Shown here one piece after another: positions 5,308 through 5,794 of a stretch of DNA of 5,794 bases (position 1 is its first letter; the number at the start of each line of letters is the position of its first letter). Location: positions 1-5,794 of the forward strand of contig JAOZQC010000239.1 in the NCBI GenBank assembly GCA_029932425.1, in the 5' to 3' direction. The translations under genes were made by a program, and so were the position numbers. A model generated the notes under the pieces. That model ran no database searches. It was not told the origin of the DNA and saw only the letters and a list, made by a program, of their open reading frames with translations. The stretch is from Planctomycetota bacterium. GTDB taxonomy: Bacteria > Planctomycetota > JAJSAM01.

Positions 5308-5794
5308 ATGAACGACCGGACCGCACGAGCGAGGAGCCCCGGGGAGGCCCCGCTTCCTCCCCGGGTGGAGACGCTGCCCTGCCGCCGCCTGCTCCGCCCC
5401 TCGCCCGCCCCGGGGGCGAGCCTGCGGTTCGACCCCTACCGGGGCTGTGCCGGGGACTGCGTCTTCTGCGGGGCGCGGGAGGGGCACGCCTGGCTCGGGC
5501 TCTCCCCGGAGCGGGACTTCGGCCGGGTCGTCCTCGTGAAGCGCTCGGCCCCGGAGCTCCTCGCCCGCGAGATCCCCCGCAAGGTCCGGCCGGGCGCGGT
5601 GGTGGAGATCGGGGTGGAGAGCGACCCCTGGCAGGACGAGGAGGAGAGGGAGAAGGTCACCCGGAGGTGCCTGCGGGCCTTCCTCGCGGTGCCCGGGGTG
5701 AGGCTGCACCTCCGCACGAAGTCGCCCCTGGTGCTCCGGGACCTGGACCTCCTCCGGGAGAAGCTCGGCACCGCCCGGCGGGTGGCTTACTTGG
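5308..5794 (+). CDS. Radical SAM protein, Rv2578c/PA0069-like (SplB-related), N-terminal part
   Basis: The frame is open from ATG 5308 to the right edge (162 codons). The signature is FDPYRGCAGDCVFC, whose Cys47, Cys51 and Cys54 form the CxxxCxxC motif that holds the 4Fe-4S cluster used to cleave S-adenosylmethionine into a 5'-deoxyadenosyl radical. The following segments HAWLGLSPERDF, VKRSAPELL, ESDPWQDEEE and LRTKSPLVLRDLDLL match in order the pattern I know from the Rv2578c/PA0069 family, which is related to spore photoproduct lyase-like proteins (typically DPYQP and ITKSALVLRDLDLL). The substrate of that family is not established, and DNA repair is only suggested by the SplB resemblance. 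The C-terminal half is outside the window. The start may be leaderless ATG 5308, or TTG 5293 in the same frame behind GGAGG. It is divergent from the cysteine-synthase-family gene with a 55-base spacer. The superfamily is certain; the subfamily is likely. Confidence 0.9.
   Translation, partial: MNDRTARARSPGEAPLPPRVETLPCRRLLRPSPAPGASLRFDPYRGCAGDCVFCGAREGHAWLGLSPERDFGRVVLVKRSAPELLAREIPRKVRPGAVVEIGVESDPWQDEEEREKVTRRCLRAFLAVPGVRLHLRTKSPLVLRDLDLLREKLGTARRVAYL

Noticed and set aside
4330..5709. A 459-codon minus-strand frame across the enzyme gene, spacer and radical SAM gene
   Set aside because: It is shifted relative to the conserved PLP-enzyme frame and antisense to the radical SAM motifs; compositional shadow.

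Overview
This 5,794-base window is ordinary GC-rich bacterial chromosome. Two of its protein-coding genes are complete and two run off the edges. No mobile element, CRISPR array, tRNA or rRNA could be recognised. The right four-fifths has almost only G or C at third codon positions, while the leftmost gene is clearly less biased. A hybrid histidine kinase, a CysM-type enzyme and a Rv2578c/PA0069-like radical SAM protein side by side fit many high-GC lineages (for example Acidobacteriota, Myxococcota and relatives, or uncultivated phyla). The sequence alone does not settle which.

Layout. Positions 1-1022 (minus) hold most of a calcineurin-like metallophosphoesterase whose C-terminus lies beyond the left edge. 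Positions 1023-1634 are a 612-base divergent intergenic region without a convincing gene but with a run of GC-rich hairpins. Positions 1635-4340 (plus) encode a 901-residue soluble hybrid sensor kinase: degenerate receiver, PAS, GAF, PAS, HisKA, HATPase, receiver. Its stop codon directly abuts the stop codon of a convergent 303-residue PLP-dependent cysteine-synthase-family enzyme (4341-5252, minus). A 55-base divergent spacer then leads to a plus-strand radical SAM gene (from 5308) cut off by the right edge.

The genes do not form one obvious pathway. The kinase probably feeds a phosphorelay through its own C-terminal receiver, as no DNA-binding output protein lies next to it. The cysteine-synthase and radical SAM genes share a compact spacer in which both strands show a TANNNT element six bases before an ATG, the layout expected of leaderless transcripts.

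The most interesting unexplained signal is upstream of the kinase, at 1300-1574. Several stem-loops occur there in series, and three of them carry AAGGA in the apical loop. That resembles the loop-displayed A(N)GGA sites bound by CsrA/RsmA. It is a hypothesis from hand reading of very GC-rich DNA, not an established RNA. No clearly new multi-gene system was found.
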